Positions 25,440-34,276 of a stretch of 64,000 nt of DNA are shown in pieces. The stretch's first letter is position 1, and every line of letters starts with the position of its first letter. Source of the stretch: Aquisphaera insulae (GTDB lineage Bacteria > Planctomycetota > Planctomycetia > Isosphaerales > Isosphaeraceae); the NCBI RefSeq assembly GCF_011064615.1, contig NZ_JAALJH010000012.1, positions 1 to 64,000 of the forward strand, read 5' to 3'. The translations under genes and the position numbers were made by a program. Under the pieces are notes generated by a model. That model was not told the DNA's origin. It saw nothing but the letters and a program-made list of their open reading frames with translations, and did no database searches.

Positions 25440-25458
25440 TCCCACCCCCGCCGTGGGA
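25440..25458. terminator. Possible convergent terminator hairpin
   Basis: tcccac-ccccgcc-gtggga makes a 6-bp stem with a 7-base loop between the convergent sulfotransferase and repeat-protein genes. No T-run follows on either strand, so intrinsic termination is doubtful. Confidence 0.3.
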
Positions 25459-25521
25459 GGGAGGACTCCCGGGCGAGGATGGGACGCGGCCGGCCGGAGG
25501 GTGCCGGGGCCTGGGGGCGAC

Positions 25522-26946
25522 TTACCGCCCACGTCCGCCGAAGCCGCCCGAGCCGTAGAAGCCGCCGAAGCGGTCGCCGCCGCCGCCGCCGTTGTTGAAG
25601 GACTCGCGGAAAGAGCCGTAGCTCCCGCCGCCCTGATTGCTACGGATGCTCGATCCGGGTCCCTCGAAATTGGCCTGGCCGCCGGAACCGGTGTTCGACG
25701 CCACATCCGAGACGGCAACGCCGCCCTGGTTGTTCGTGGAGAGGCTGGGCCCGCCCTGGTTGTTCGTGGAGAAGCCGGGCCCGCCCTGGTTGTTCGTGGA
25801 GAAGCCGGGCCCGCCCTGGTTGTTCGTGGAGAAGCCGGGCCCGCCCTGGTTGTTCGTGGAGAGGCTGGGCCCGCCCTGGTTGTTCGTGGAGAGGCTGGGC
25901 CCGCCCTGGTTGTTCGTGGAGAAGCCGGGCCCGCCCTGGTTGTTCGTGGAGAGGCTGGGCCCGCCCTGGTTGTTCGTGGAGAAGCCGGGCCCGCCCTGGG
26001 TCAGGCTCGGGAGGCCGCTGTTATCCGGTGTGGCGGAGTCGCCGTCGAGGTTGATGCCGAAGGTCCCGCCGAGGCCGTCGAGGCCGTCGCCGACGTCATC
26101 AAGTTTCGTCTGCATGTCGGTCGGCAGGCTCGCCTTGAGCGCGGCCCGCTCGGTCGTGATCTTGTCGTACAGGGTTGAGTCGGCCGACTTGATCGCGGAC
26201 TGGTAGGACTGGATGTCCGTGGTGATCGCGGAGATCACGTTGTCTGAGACCTTCGCGTCCTTGAGCAGGGTCGTCAGCTTCGTGAGGGCGTCCGTCGACG
26301 TGGTCGTGGTGTCCGTCGTCGACGTGGTCGAGCTATCAGTGGTGGACGACGAATCCGTCGAGCTGTCGGAGGTCGACGAGCTATCCGTGCCGGTCTTCGG
26401 CGCGATCGAGGCCAGGGCCTTGTCGATGATCTGTACGTCCGCCTTGATCGAGTCCTGGAGCGTGGTCGAGACCATCCCCTGGAGCGTCTTGATGTCGCCC
26501 TGGAGCGTCTGGAAGGCCTCGCGGTTGGCCTGCGCGGTGGCGGCGTCGGTGGTGGAGCTGCTGGAATCGGTCGTGGAAGTGGAAGTGGAGCTGCTGGAAT
26601 CCGAGGTGGAGCTGCTGCCCGAGGACGAACTATCGGATGTCTTGTTGTAGCCGGTGTGGAAGTCGAATCGGCCCGAGGTCGGCATGCCGCTGAAGGCGTT
26701 CTGCTGGCCGCGGAACGATTGGAACTGGGCCTGGCTGCCGTTCGAGCCCCAGTCCGGGGCGGCATCCATTCCGCCGCTCCCCATCCCGCCGTTCCCCATC
26801 CCGCCGCTCCAGCTCCCGTTGAGGAGCTGGCGGCCCTCCAGCGCCTCGCAGGTCGAGGCCCTGCGCACCTTGCGACGCTGCGTGTTCGCGGCCTCGGTCG
26901 CCTTGTCACCCTTCAGCATCGCCACGATGTTCAGGATCGAGCTCAT
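25522..26946 (-). CDS. LEPR-XLL surface protein with 10-residue tandem repeats
   Basis: 474 residues. After a basic stretch, CEALEGRQLLNG (about residue 33) is the LEPR-XLL signature. There follow Gly/Met repeats (SGGMGNGGMGSGGM), long Ser/Thr/Asp tracts, a helical middle (ALTKLTTLLKDAKVSDNVIS) and nine copies of a decapeptide alternating QGGPGFSTNN and QGGPSLSTNN, then a Gly-rich, Phe-containing tail. Composition suggests an extracellular, flexible, perhaps adhesive or matrix protein. The ATG at 26946 has AAAGGAG eight bases upstream, a clear ribosome site. Repeat number is likely variable between strains. Confidence 0.75.
   Translation of the reverse strand: MSSILNIVAMLKGDKATEAANTQRRKVRRASTCEALEGRQLLNGSWSGGMGNGGMGSGGMDAAPDWGSNGSQAQFQSFRGQQNAFSGMPTSGRFDFHTGYNKTSDSSSSGSSSTSDSSSSTSTSTTDSSSSTTDAATAQANREAFQTLQGDIKTLQGMVSTTLQDSIKADVQIIDKALASIAPKTGTDSSSTSDSSTDSSSTTDSSTTSTTDTTTTSTDALTKLTTLLKDAKVSDNVISAITTDIQSYQSAIKSADSTLYDKITTERAALKASLPTDMQTKLDDVGDGLDGLGGTFGINLDGDSATPDNSGLPSLTQGGPGFSTNNQGGPSLSTNNQGGPGFSTNNQGGPSLSTNNQGGPSLSTNNQGGPGFSTNNQGGPGFSTNNQGGPGFSTNNQGGPSLSTNNQGGVAVSDVASNTGSGGQANFEGPGSSIRSNQGGGSYGSFRESFNNGGGGGDRFGGFYGSGGFGGRGR
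25722..25999 (-). repeat. 30-base in-frame tandem repeat array
   Basis: Eight full 30-base units (25741-25980) plus partial units on both sides, differing only at the gaggct/gaagcc hexamer and adjacent bases. They encode QGGP(G/S)(F/L)STNN in the surface protein. The near-identity at DNA level means recent expansion and probable length variation. All three frames of the opposite strand are open here for the same reason. Confidence 0.92.
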
Positions 26947-27202
26947 CCGATCAACTCCTTTGTGGGGTTCACTTCCTGTTCGCCCCGGCCAGGTTGCCGG
27001 TGCGTTGCCCAAGGAAACAAACGCAAGAGGAGCCGATCGCCGCGCGTCATTTCTCCACAAGCCGAGGAAAAAACACGGGATAAGACGTTCTGAAGGGGCG
27101 CGCAAAGGAGCGTATCATCGATTATCGGCATACGCCCCCCGGCGAGTTTAGCCTGCCCGGACAGGGAGGGGCGGAATGATCGCCGATGGGGCCGGGCCGA
27201 AG

Positions 27203-29026
27203 TTACCGAGAGGCCGGCGGGGGGCCATTGCCGACGGGCGGGAGGTAGCCGGGGCGGGAGGTCTCCACGGGGATCGGCTCGCCGGGGAGCCGAAGCTCGG
27301 CGACCTCGCGGGCCGGGTAACCCAGGGCGTGGAACATCGCGAACTGGGCGCGGTTATACTCCGCGACGGTCGCGAAGTACTCGTCGAACGAGCGTTGGAG
27401 CAGCTCGAGGGCGTAGACGACCTCCTGGGGCCGGCTGATGAGCGTCAGGACGTCGTCGCCGAAGCGGCTGGTCTGCCGGAGGCCTTCGAAGGCCCCGTTG
27501 AACGCGAAGACGCCGGCGCGGACGGAGCGATCGGCCTGGTAGACGCGGGCGGCGGCGGACTGGAGCCGGGCCCTCGCCTCGGTGACCTCCTCGGCCACCC
27601 GGTCCTGCATCCGCCGGAGGTCCACGATGGCCTGCGACTGCTTGCCCCGCTGGCCCTTGATCCTCGCGAGGTTGCCGATGCCGAAGTTCTCGAGCTGCCA
27701 GATGCACTGGACGCTGACGTCGTCGCGGCCTTTCCACTGGTTCAGGCTGTCGTTGGGGCCGATGGCGAAGACGCCCCCCTGGAGGAGCATGCCGCCGGGG
27801 CTCTGGAAGCCGTTGAGCAGCACGCTGGGCAGGAGCGGGCGGGCCTTCTCGCGGCGGATGCCCGCCTCGGCGGCGGCCACCGAGGCCCGGCGGGAGCCGA
27901 GCTCCGGGCGATTGCCGAGCGCGACGGCCATCAGGTCCTCGAGAGGCCGGCCGGGGTCCAGGAGGGTGACCTGGGCGTGGTCGTGCTCGAGCGGCTCGAG
28001 CACGGCGCGGGGATCCAGGCGGAGGACCCGGGTGAGCCGGGCGCTGTCGATTCGCCAGCGCTCGCGGGCGGAGACGGCCTGCTGCTGGAGCTCGGCGACG
28101 GTCGTCCGGGCGCGATCGATCTCGTAGGCGGGGACGAGGTCCCGGCCGAGGGCGTCGAACTGGACGACGAGCTTGCGGCCCAGGCCGACGGTGTAGAGGA
28201 GGCTCGCGTAGGTGCCGCGGCTGCGGTGGACCGCGAAGTAGGCGTCGGCGGTCTGGAGCAGGGCGTCGTTCTTGGCGGCCTGGGTGTCCCAGTGCCGGGC
28301 GTTGAGGGCCTGGCGCGCCACCAGCGGCTGATAGATCGCGTCGGCCGTGGAGACGAAGCCGGTCAGCCCGGCGCCGGCGTAGAAGAAATTGACGCTGGGG
28401 GCGGTCATGATCCCCTTGTTGAAGTCGGGGCCGCCGCCGTCGTGGCGGATGTAGCTGGCGCCGACGTTCAGGTCGGGGACCCAGAGGAGCTTCGCCTGGG
28501 TGAGCTCGGCCTCGGCGACCCAGACCCTGGCCTGGGCGGCGGCGACGACCAGCGGCCGGGCGTCCGAGAGCCGCAGCGCCGCGGCCAGGTTGATGGGGAA
28601 GCGGAGATCGTCCGGGCCGAGGGCCGCGGCCTGGATCTTCGGGGCCTCGCCCAGCGGCGGGGGCGAGGGGGGGAGCGGCGACGGCACGGGGCCGAGGCCG
28701 CTCGCCGGGCCCTGCGCGGGGCGTGAAGGAGGGGCGGCGGTCGCCGGCCGGTCGAGGCCGTTGGAGCGGACGAATCGCTCGATGTTCGACGACACGGCCG
28801 ACGGCAGCGCGTCGGCCCTGGCCGGAGGTGGCGACGGTGTCGTCATGAGGCGGCCGGGGCCGTCGAACGCGGGTGCCCCGGGGGCGGTCCCGCCGGCGAG
28901 CAGCGCGAGGCCCAGGGCGGCTCGTCGCGCGGCGCGACGCGAGCGGTCGGAGCCCGTGGGCCGCCGCGGGGCGCCGTCGGATCGTCGGGTCGTCGGATCC
29001 ATGCTCGTCACCCTCGGTCCCCTCAT
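27203..29026 (-). CDS. TolC-family outer membrane channel protein, copy 2
   Basis: 607 residues. After an Arg-rich leader and a signal-like stretch (ALGLALLAGGTAPGAPAF), a long Pro-rich linker leads to the TolC/OEP domain: INLAAALRLSDARPLVV, WVAEAELTQAKLLWVPDLN, NRPELGSRRASVAAAEAGI and the C-terminal repeat. Such proteins trimerise as outer-membrane channels for efflux or type I secretion. The ATG at 29026 overlaps the stop of the upstream paralogue by four bases (ATGA). No pump gene is adjacent; the RND pump at 53-56.6 kb lacks its own outer-membrane component and is a possible partner. Confidence 0.85.
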   Translation of the reverse strand: MRGPRVTSMDPTTRRSDGAPRRPTGSDRSRRAARRAALGLALLAGGTAPGAPAFDGPGRLMTTPSPPPARADALPSAVSSNIERFVRSNGLDRPATAAPPSRPAQGPASGLGPVPSPLPPSPPPLGEAPKIQAAALGPDDLRFPINLAAALRLSDARPLVVAAAQARVWVAEAELTQAKLLWVPDLNVGASYIRHDGGGPDFNKGIMTAPSVNFFYAGAGLTGFVSTADAIYQPLVARQALNARHWDTQAAKNDALLQTADAYFAVHRSRGTYASLLYTVGLGRKLVVQFDALGRDLVPAYEIDRARTTVAELQQQAVSARERWRIDSARLTRVLRLDPRAVLEPLEHDHAQVTLLDPGRPLEDLMAVALGNRPELGSRRASVAAAEAGIRREKARPLLPSVLLNGFQSPGGMLLQGGVFAIGPNDSLNQWKGRDDVSVQCIWQLENFGIGNLARIKGQRGKQSQAIVDLRRMQDRVAEEVTEARARLQSAAARVYQADRSVRAGVFAFNGAFEGLRQTSRFGDDVLTLISRPQEVVYALELLQRSFDEYFATVAEYNRAQFAMFHALGYPAREVAELRLPGEPIPVETSRPGYLPPVGNGPPPASR

Positions 29027-30669
29027 CGCGACGCCGGGGGCGGCCCGTTGCCGACCGGCGGCAGGTAATTCGGCCGGGTGGTGTCCACGGGGATGGCCGG
29101 TCCCAGCGGCCGCAGCTCGGCGAGCTCGCGGGCCGGATAGCCCAGGGCGTGGAACATCGCGAACTGGGCGCGGTTGTATTCCGCCACGGTCGTGTAGTAT
29201 TCGGCGAAGGCACGCTGGAGGAGCTCGAGGGCGTAGACGGCCTCCTGGGGCCGGCTGATGAGCGTCAGGACGTCGCCGAAGCGGCTGGTCTGCCTCAGGC
29301 CCTCGGCGGTCCCCTGGTAGGTGATCAGGCCGCTGCGGAGGGCGCGATCGGCCTGGTAGACGCGGGCGGCGGCGGACTGGAGCCGGGCCCTCGCCTGGGT
29401 GACCTCCTCCGCCACGCCGTCCTGGGCGTCGAAGAGGTCGATGATCGCCTGCGACTCCATCCCCCGCTGGGCCTTGATCATCGCGAGGTTGCCGAGCCCC
29501 ACGTTGCGGAGCTGCCAGAGGGGCTGGATGCTGACATCGACCCGCCCTTTCCACTGGTTCAGGCTGCTGTTGGGGCCCATGCCGAAGATCCCCGCCTGGA
29601 GCATCTCGAAGGGCGACTGGAAGCCGGCGATCCCGATCGTCGGGATGAACGGCCGGGCCTTCTCGCGGCGGATGCCGATCTCGGCCGCGGCGACCGAGGC
29701 TTGCCGCGAGGCCAGCTCCGGGCGATTGGCGAGCGCGACGCTCATCAGGTCGTCGAGCTCCCGGCCCGGGTCCATCAGGGTGATCTGGGCGTGGTCGTGC
29801 TCGAGCGGCTCGAGCACGGCGCGGGGATCCAGGCGGAGGATCCGGGTGAGTCCGGCGCTGTCCACCCGCCACTGCTCGCGGGCGGAGACGGCCTGCTGCT
29901 GGAGGTCGGCGACGAAGTTGCGCACCCGGTCGACCTCGTACGCCGGGACGAGGTCGCGACCGAGCTGGTCCACCTCCTTGATGAGCTTGCCCCCCAGGTC
30001 CAGGAGGTAGAGGTGGGCGGCGAACGTGCCGCGGCTGCGGTGGACCCCGAAGTAGGCGTCGGAGGTCCGGAGCATCGCGTCGTTCTTGGCGGCCTGGGTG
30101 TCCCAGTGGCGGGCGTTCAGGACCTGGCGGGCCACCAGCGGCTGATAGATCGCGTCGGTGGTGTGGATGATGCCCAGGTCGTTCCCCCAGAGCCCGGCGC
30201 CGGCGTAGAAGAAGTTGACGCTGGGGGCGGTCATGATCCCCTTGTTGAAGTCGGGGCCGCCGCCGTCGTGGCGGATGTAGTCGAAGCCGATGTTGAGGTC
30301 CGGCAGCCAGAGGACCTTGGCCTGGGTGAGCTCGGCCTCGGCGACCCAGACCCTGGCCTGGGCGGCGGCGACGACCAGCGGCCGGGCGTCCGAGAGCCGC
30401 AGTGCCGCGGCCAGGGTGATCGGGAATCGCAGGTCATCCGGCCCGAACGGCGCGGCGTTGATCGTCGGCGAGGAGGCCAGCGGCGAGGCCGTCGGCCGGC
30501 GGGCAGGAGGCGTCGTCGCCGCCCCCGGGATCGCGGGCGGGAGCGCCGGCGGCGAGACCGAGGCGGGAGGGATCGGCGCAAGGTCCTGCGCCGCAAGGGA
30601 AGGCGCCACGGCTCCCAGGAGCAGCGCAGCGGCGAGCGACCTTCTCATCCCCGGGAATGAACCCGTCAT
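29023..30669 (-). CDS. TolC-family outer membrane channel protein, copy 1
   Basis: 548 residues with a signal peptide (MRRSLAAALLLGAVAPSLAA) and Pro-rich linker, then the two-part OEP domain (ITLAAALRLSDARPLVV, LTQAKVLWLPDLNIGFDY, NRPELASRQASVAAAEIGI). It is very like the following gene, with long identical runs such as GPDFNKGIMTAPSVNFFYAG, so the pair is a tandem duplication. The two copies differ mainly in the linker and in the loop after APSVNFFYAGAGL. The ATG at 30669 has AGGAGG nine bases upstream. Confidence 0.86.
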   Translation of the reverse strand: MTGSFPGMRRSLAAALLLGAVAPSLAAQDLAPIPPASVSPPALPPAIPGAATTPPARRPTASPLASSPTINAAPFGPDDLRFPITLAAALRLSDARPLVVAAAQARVWVAEAELTQAKVLWLPDLNIGFDYIRHDGGGPDFNKGIMTAPSVNFFYAGAGLWGNDLGIIHTTDAIYQPLVARQVLNARHWDTQAAKNDAMLRTSDAYFGVHRSRGTFAAHLYLLDLGGKLIKEVDQLGRDLVPAYEVDRVRNFVADLQQQAVSAREQWRVDSAGLTRILRLDPRAVLEPLEHDHAQITLMDPGRELDDLMSVALANRPELASRQASVAAAEIGIRREKARPFIPTIGIAGFQSPFEMLQAGIFGMGPNSSLNQWKGRVDVSIQPLWQLRNVGLGNLAMIKAQRGMESQAIIDLFDAQDGVAEEVTQARARLQSAAARVYQADRALRSGLITYQGTAEGLRQTSRFGDVLTLISRPQEAVYALELLQRAFAEYYTTVAEYNRAQFAMFHALGYPARELAELRPLGPAIPVDTTRPNYLPPVGNGPPPASR

Positions 30670-30925
30670 GCGCTCCGTCCTCCTGACGTCGCGGATCGAT
30701 GCCAACGCGGGGACGACTCCTCCGCCCTCGCGGGATCATGGGGAATATCGGCAAGGGGGGATCCCTGGGATGAGGACATAACTAGCAAACGGCGAGGGCG
30801 AGCGGGGGGTGCCACGAAAACAGGCCCGACGGCCCTTCAAGGGTTGGCGGGAGGTCCAGATGCCTGGCATGAGATGATTGGGATCCGTGAGCAAGGCCTC
30901 CATGAACGCTGAGGGCGTTCGCGCC

Positions 30926-31546
30926 TCAAACCCGCCTGCGGTTGGTTTCCGGGAACGGATACTCCATGTACCTGGCTGTCGCTCTGGCCACGGTGTCGCC
31001 ATGGTGGGCGGCGACCATGCGCAGCGCCAGATCGATGCCGGCCGCTATGCCCGCTGAGGTGATCAGGTTCCCGTCCTGGACGATGTGCTCGTCTTCGACG
31101 ATGGTCACCGTCGGGAACCAAGCCCGCATGTCTTCGAGTGCCCGCCAGTGTGTCGTCGCTCGTTTGCCGTCGAGCAGCCCGGCCTTCCCGAGCAACAACG
31201 AGCCGGTGCATACCGACGCCATCGTGGTCCCCCGCCTCGCCTGCCTGGCGATCCACGAGAGCAGGCGGTCATTACTCATCTCCCGTCGAGTCCCCCAGCC
31301 TCCCGGCACGATCAGGACGTCGAGCGATGGGGCTGCGACCAGGTCATGATCCGGCACGACCTTGAGACCTCCGGTCGCGATCACCGTGCCTTGGCCCTCG
31401 GCGATCAGGACCACCTCATAAGGCGCCGGCTCATCCCTCCGTCGCTCCTCATCGAGAGGGGCTACCGAGAACACCTCGAACGGGCCGCAGAAGTCGAGCA
31501 CTTCGACCTCGGGGAAGATCAGGATGCCCACCATCCGACGTGTCAT
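30926..31546 (-). CDS. DJ-1/PfpI (GATase1-like) family protein
   Basis: 206 residues, cytoplasmic. The family landmarks are FPEVEVLDFCGPFEVFS near the start and the nucleophile elbow ASVCTGSLLLGKAGLL, followed by ATTHW and NLITSAGIAAGIDLALRM. This is the GlxA/isonitrile-hydratase branch of the DJ-1/PfpI superfamily, here without the AraC DNA-binding domain of GlxA. It is less similar to isonitrile hydratase than the protein at 34277 is. Function is open: hydratase, glyoxalase or regulator-like. The ATG at 31546 has GGAAGG seven bases upstream. It lies in the same stretch as, but 5.5 kb from, the isonitrile biosynthetic genes. Confidence 0.78.
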   Translation of the reverse strand: MTRRMVGILIFPEVEVLDFCGPFEVFSVAPLDEERRRDEPAPYEVVLIAEGQGTVIATGGLKVVPDHDLVAAPSLDVLIVPGGWGTRREMSNDRLLSWIARQARRGTTMASVCTGSLLLGKAGLLDGKRATTHWRALEDMRAWFPTVTIVEDEHIVQDGNLITSAGIAAGIDLALRMVAAHHGDTVARATARYMEYPFPETNRRRV

Positions 31547-31873
31547 GACAGCACCTTCCGCTTTCGGCTCCACCACTGGGACGCCACCTCGACCAGACGT
31601 CTTATCGCAAGGCGGCCTTGACCGTCGCGGCCCGTCGCCGGACGTCGGCGCCGCGGATGACCGGTAAGTACCGCGCGACCGCGGATTCGATGAACGGCGC
31701 GGTTTCTCTGAGCATCAATATCATGATTATATCACTGTATATATTATGCGTTTCTTTGGTTCCTCGGGAACATGCGCGCCCCGCCCCTCTAGGCGCTGAG
31801 GTGTCGGGAGCCTACAATGCTCGGCGTTGTGCGGAATCGCCCACACTCCTCCTGGCGGAACGTGCGAAAATCG
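31547..31873. other. Divergent intergenic region with an AT-rich island
   Basis: 327 bases between the DJ-1 gene and a small Cys-rich secreted protein. Around 31715-31765 the base composition drops sharply (runs like tatcatgattatatcactg and tatatattatgcg) in a window that is otherwise about two thirds GC. This probably holds promoters for one or both genes. No gene seen. Confidence 0.45.
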
Positions 31874-32398
31874 ATGAGATCTCGCGACCGAGACATCGGT
31901 GACCACCCCCGCCGGTTATGGCGGCTCCTGGCGGTCGTCGTCTGTCTCGGCCTCCATGGCGTCGCGGCCGCGTCGACCGGCGGGTACGCGACCGAGGAGG
32001 AGCACGCGAAGCATTGCAAGTGCCGCAATTGCCGCAAGGAGTCCTGCTGCTGCGGCCCGGCCCAACCCGAGCCTGAATCGTCCCCGGATCAAGGCCAGGG
32101 GGAATCCCCGGCCGTCGCCGGGACGACATCTCCCGAGGCGCCCGGGGGACGCTCGGAGGCTCCCTTGCCCGTCAGCCGGGGCGAGAGCTCCTGCCTCGGA
32201 GCCGACCCGAGCGGTGCGCCGGTCCTGCCGACCCCTCCGTGCCCCCGGACTCAGGGAGACGAGGCGCTGGTGGGAGAAATCCTCCGCCCAGTGCCCAGCG
32301 CCCTGTGGCGCCCCCTGGTATCCCGCGGCCCATCCCGCCCTCCCGAGCCCGTCCGCGGGCGAATCGACGAGCCGCCGGAGCCCGCCCGGCTCGGCTGA
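31874..32398 (+). CDS. Secreted Cys-rich, Pro-rich protein of unknown function
   Basis: 174 residues. The ATG at 31874 directly precedes a basic region and a signal peptide (RLLAVVVCLGLHGVAAAS). Just after cleavage comes HCKCRNCRKESCCCG, seven cysteines in 15 residues, which could bind a metal or form disulfides. The rest is Pro/Ser/Gly-rich and probably unstructured. I do not know the family; metal binding is an inference from the cysteine spacing. The C-terminal part is not certain, since GC-rich DNA opens frames easily. Confidence 0.5.
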   Translation: MRSRDRDIGDHPRRLWRLLAVVVCLGLHGVAAASTGGYATEEEHAKHCKCRNCRKESCCCGPAQPEPESSPDQGQGESPAVAGTTSPEAPGGRSEAPLPVSRGESSCLGADPSGAPVLPTPPCPRTQGDEALVGEILRPVPSALWRPLVSRGPSRPPEPVRGRIDEPPEPARLG

Positions 32399-32960
32399 GA
32401 TCGTCTCGAAGCTCCTCGATCGCTCCCTTGTTGACGGTCATGCACGGGCTCCCAGTCCCCTCGTGGCCGGCGCTGGGTTGCCAAACGAGGAGATCACGCC
32501 GAGACTACGCCCGCGCATCGCCGGACCGGCACACCCGCTCGCGGCGTGCCTCCCTTGCGGAGGCGCAATGTTGATCGCCGGGATCCTCACACGGACGCCC
32601 TTGGCGCTGTCGTGATCGCGGCATGCCTCCGACGTCCGCGCGAGCCTCTACCGCGGCACGAGACCTTCCGTCCCTTCCCCCTCCGGCGTCTCGATCGCCT
32701 CGGGGGACCGCTCCGCCACGCGCTGACCAAAAGCAATCCGATAGTAACTGCTGAGCATGATTTTAACTTGCTGCTGGAATTCGGTTTCCATGAATAGTGA
32801 GGTTATTAACAGATTTTCAGGATATATCCTGATGTCATGTCATTTTGTGCTGTGCCGGGCGGGCGCATCGCTTCCATCGCGAGAGAGGGATGCGGGGGGC
32901 GATCCGGGGGAGCACCTCGTTTGGTCCGAGCTCCGTCGCCGCGGAGGGAGTGGGTGGACG
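32399..32960. other. 562-base gap with AT-rich segment and 14-base palindrome
   Basis: No gene was seen. From about 32735 to 32845 the sequence is strikingly AT-rich for this genome and includes the perfect palindrome caggatatatcctg (32818-32831), followed by atgtcatgtcat. This stretch lies about 120 bases before the DUF1559 gene and is the likely promoter and operator region for it. Confidence 0.5.
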
Positions 32961-33782
32961 ATGATGGGCGTGCAGAAAGTCCCGGCGAGGGTGAAGGCCC
33001 TCGCTCGCGGCTTCACGCTGATCGAGCTGCTGGTGGTGATCGCAATCATCGCGATCCTTGTCGGGTTGCTGCTCCCCGCCGTGCAGCAGGCCCGCGAGGC
33101 GGCGCGCCAGACGGCGTGCAGGAACAACCTCAAGCAGATCGCGCTGGCGGTGCACAACTTCGAGAATTCCCACAACCGCCTCCCGGGGAACACGTACGCC
33201 AACGTCCTGCCCGATCCCTACCGCTACGCGGACACGTTCACGATCCTCAAGGGCTTCATCGAGGCCGGGAACGCGACGAGCTCGACGCGACTGAGCGCGT
33301 TCCTCTGCCCGTCGGACGTGACGATCCAGGATGCCACCCAGGCACGAGCGGCGAGCTACACGACGAACCAGCCTCTGTTCACACCTGCGCCTGCTCCGTC
33401 CGATCAACGGCTCAGCCGGTTCAACCTGTCGACGGGCTTTGTCGTTCGCGGCACCTCGAACACGATCCTGCTCGCCGAGCGGATCCACCAGTGCGACTTC
33501 CCGGCGACCGGCCCCTGGGCGGCATTCGCGGGGACCTTCTTCGAACACTACTGGGACCTCAACTTCCTCCCCCTCAGCCCGACCGTCGCGGTGCCGGCGA
33601 ACATCGGGGTGCGCTCTCGGAAGGAGTGCAATCTCGAGTGGTTCAGCAGCCCGCACGCCGGGGGCCTCGTGGTGGCGATGGGAGACGGCAGCGTCCGCAC
33701 CGTCCGCCGGGAGATCTCGGCCTCGACCTGGGCGGCCGTCATCGACCCGAAGAACCCGACCCCGATCGGAGGAGACTGGTGA
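32961..33782 (+). CDS. DUF1559 (SBP_bac_10) type II pseudopilin-like protein
   Basis: 273 residues. The N-terminus has the prepilin cleavage motif [19 protein letters not shown] and the DUF1559 continuation [20 protein letters not shown]; the C-terminus has the family's [17 protein letters not shown]. These proteins are greatly expanded in planctomycetes, are processed by a prepilin peptidase and are thought to act at the envelope; their exact role is unknown. The ATG pair at 32961/32964 follows GGAGGGAG. The stop overlaps the GTG start of the lipoprotein gene (GTGA). Confidence 0.92.
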   Translation: MMGVQKVPARVKALARGFTLIELLVVIAIIAILVGLLLPAVQQAREAARQTACRNNLKQIALAVHNFENSHNRLPGNTYANVLPDPYRYADTFTILKGFIEAGNATSSTRLSAFLCPSDVTIQDATQARAASYTTNQPLFTPAPAPSDQRLSRFNLSTGFVVRGTSNTILLAERIHQCDFPATGPWAAFAGTFFEHYWDLNFLPLSPTVAVPANIGVRSRKECNLEWFSSPHAGGLVVAMGDGSVRTVRREISASTWAAVIDPKNPTPIGGDW

Positions 33783-34219
33783 AGCTCCTCGATTCGTCTC
33801 GGCGCCGGCATGCCACCATCGCGCAACCGCGACGCATCCGCCTCGTGGCCTTGCTGCTGGGGGCGTTGGTCGTGAGCGGTTGCTGGGCGTCCAGCTCCCG
33901 GCCGGATCCGGTGCCAGTCTATCCCATCGACGGCAGGCTCTTCGTGGGCAAGAAGCCGGCCGCCGGGGCGGTGATCTCGTTCCACCCCGCCGATGGCGGG
34001 TCGATGGTCACCGCCACGGTGCATTCCGACGGCCGATTCGCCCCCGCACAGGCCGACGGCGCCCTCGGCCTTCCGGAAGGGGCATATACGCTCACCGCCA
34101 CGTGGCCGGATGGGGAGGCCGACCGCTTCGGCGGCAGGTACGCCGACCCCTCCCATCCGATCTCGAAACTCACGGTCCGGCCGGGCGTCAACCTGATCCC
34201 GCCGATCAAGCTCCCCTAA
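33779..34219 (+). CDS. Small lipoprotein with carboxypeptidase-regulatory-like fold
   Basis: 146 residues starting at a GTG that overlaps the DUF1559 stop (GTGA). A lipoprotein signal, [11 protein letters not shown], gives a mature Cys-Trp-Ala-Ser end. The remainder, [20 protein letters not shown] to [16 protein letters not shown], is the small beta-sandwich typical of lipoproteins encoded directly after DUF1559 genes in planctomycetes. It is therefore likely a partner of the pseudopilin-like protein. Confidence 0.85.
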   Translation: MKLLDSSRRRHATIAQPRRIRLVALLLGALVVSGCWASSSRPDPVPVYPIDGRLFVGKKPAAGAVISFHPADGGSMVTATVHSDGRFAPAQADGALGLPEGAYTLTATWPDGEADRFGGRYADPSHPISKLTVRPGVNLIPPIKLP

Positions 34220-34276
34220 CCCCGCGGCCCGATGGGGCGGCATGGCCGTCCTCCTCGCATCCTGGAGCCTTCGCTG

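Noticed and set aside
25722..25999. CRISPR array
   Set aside because: Units are contiguous without spacers, length 30 in frame, and inside a gene; no cas genes.
25453..26206. Plus-strand frames with perfect decapeptide repeats (GEAGPALVVR and EKPGPPWLFV types)
   Set aside because: They are the other frames of the same 30-base DNA repeat. The minus-strand gene has a clear ribosome site, LEPR-XLL motif and sensible composition; these do not.
30926..31546. Calling this a second true isonitrile hydratase
   Set aside because: It is in the same superfamily, but the sequence around the active site and the C-terminus is less like the hydratase than the protein at 34277; left as a general DJ-1/PfpI protein.
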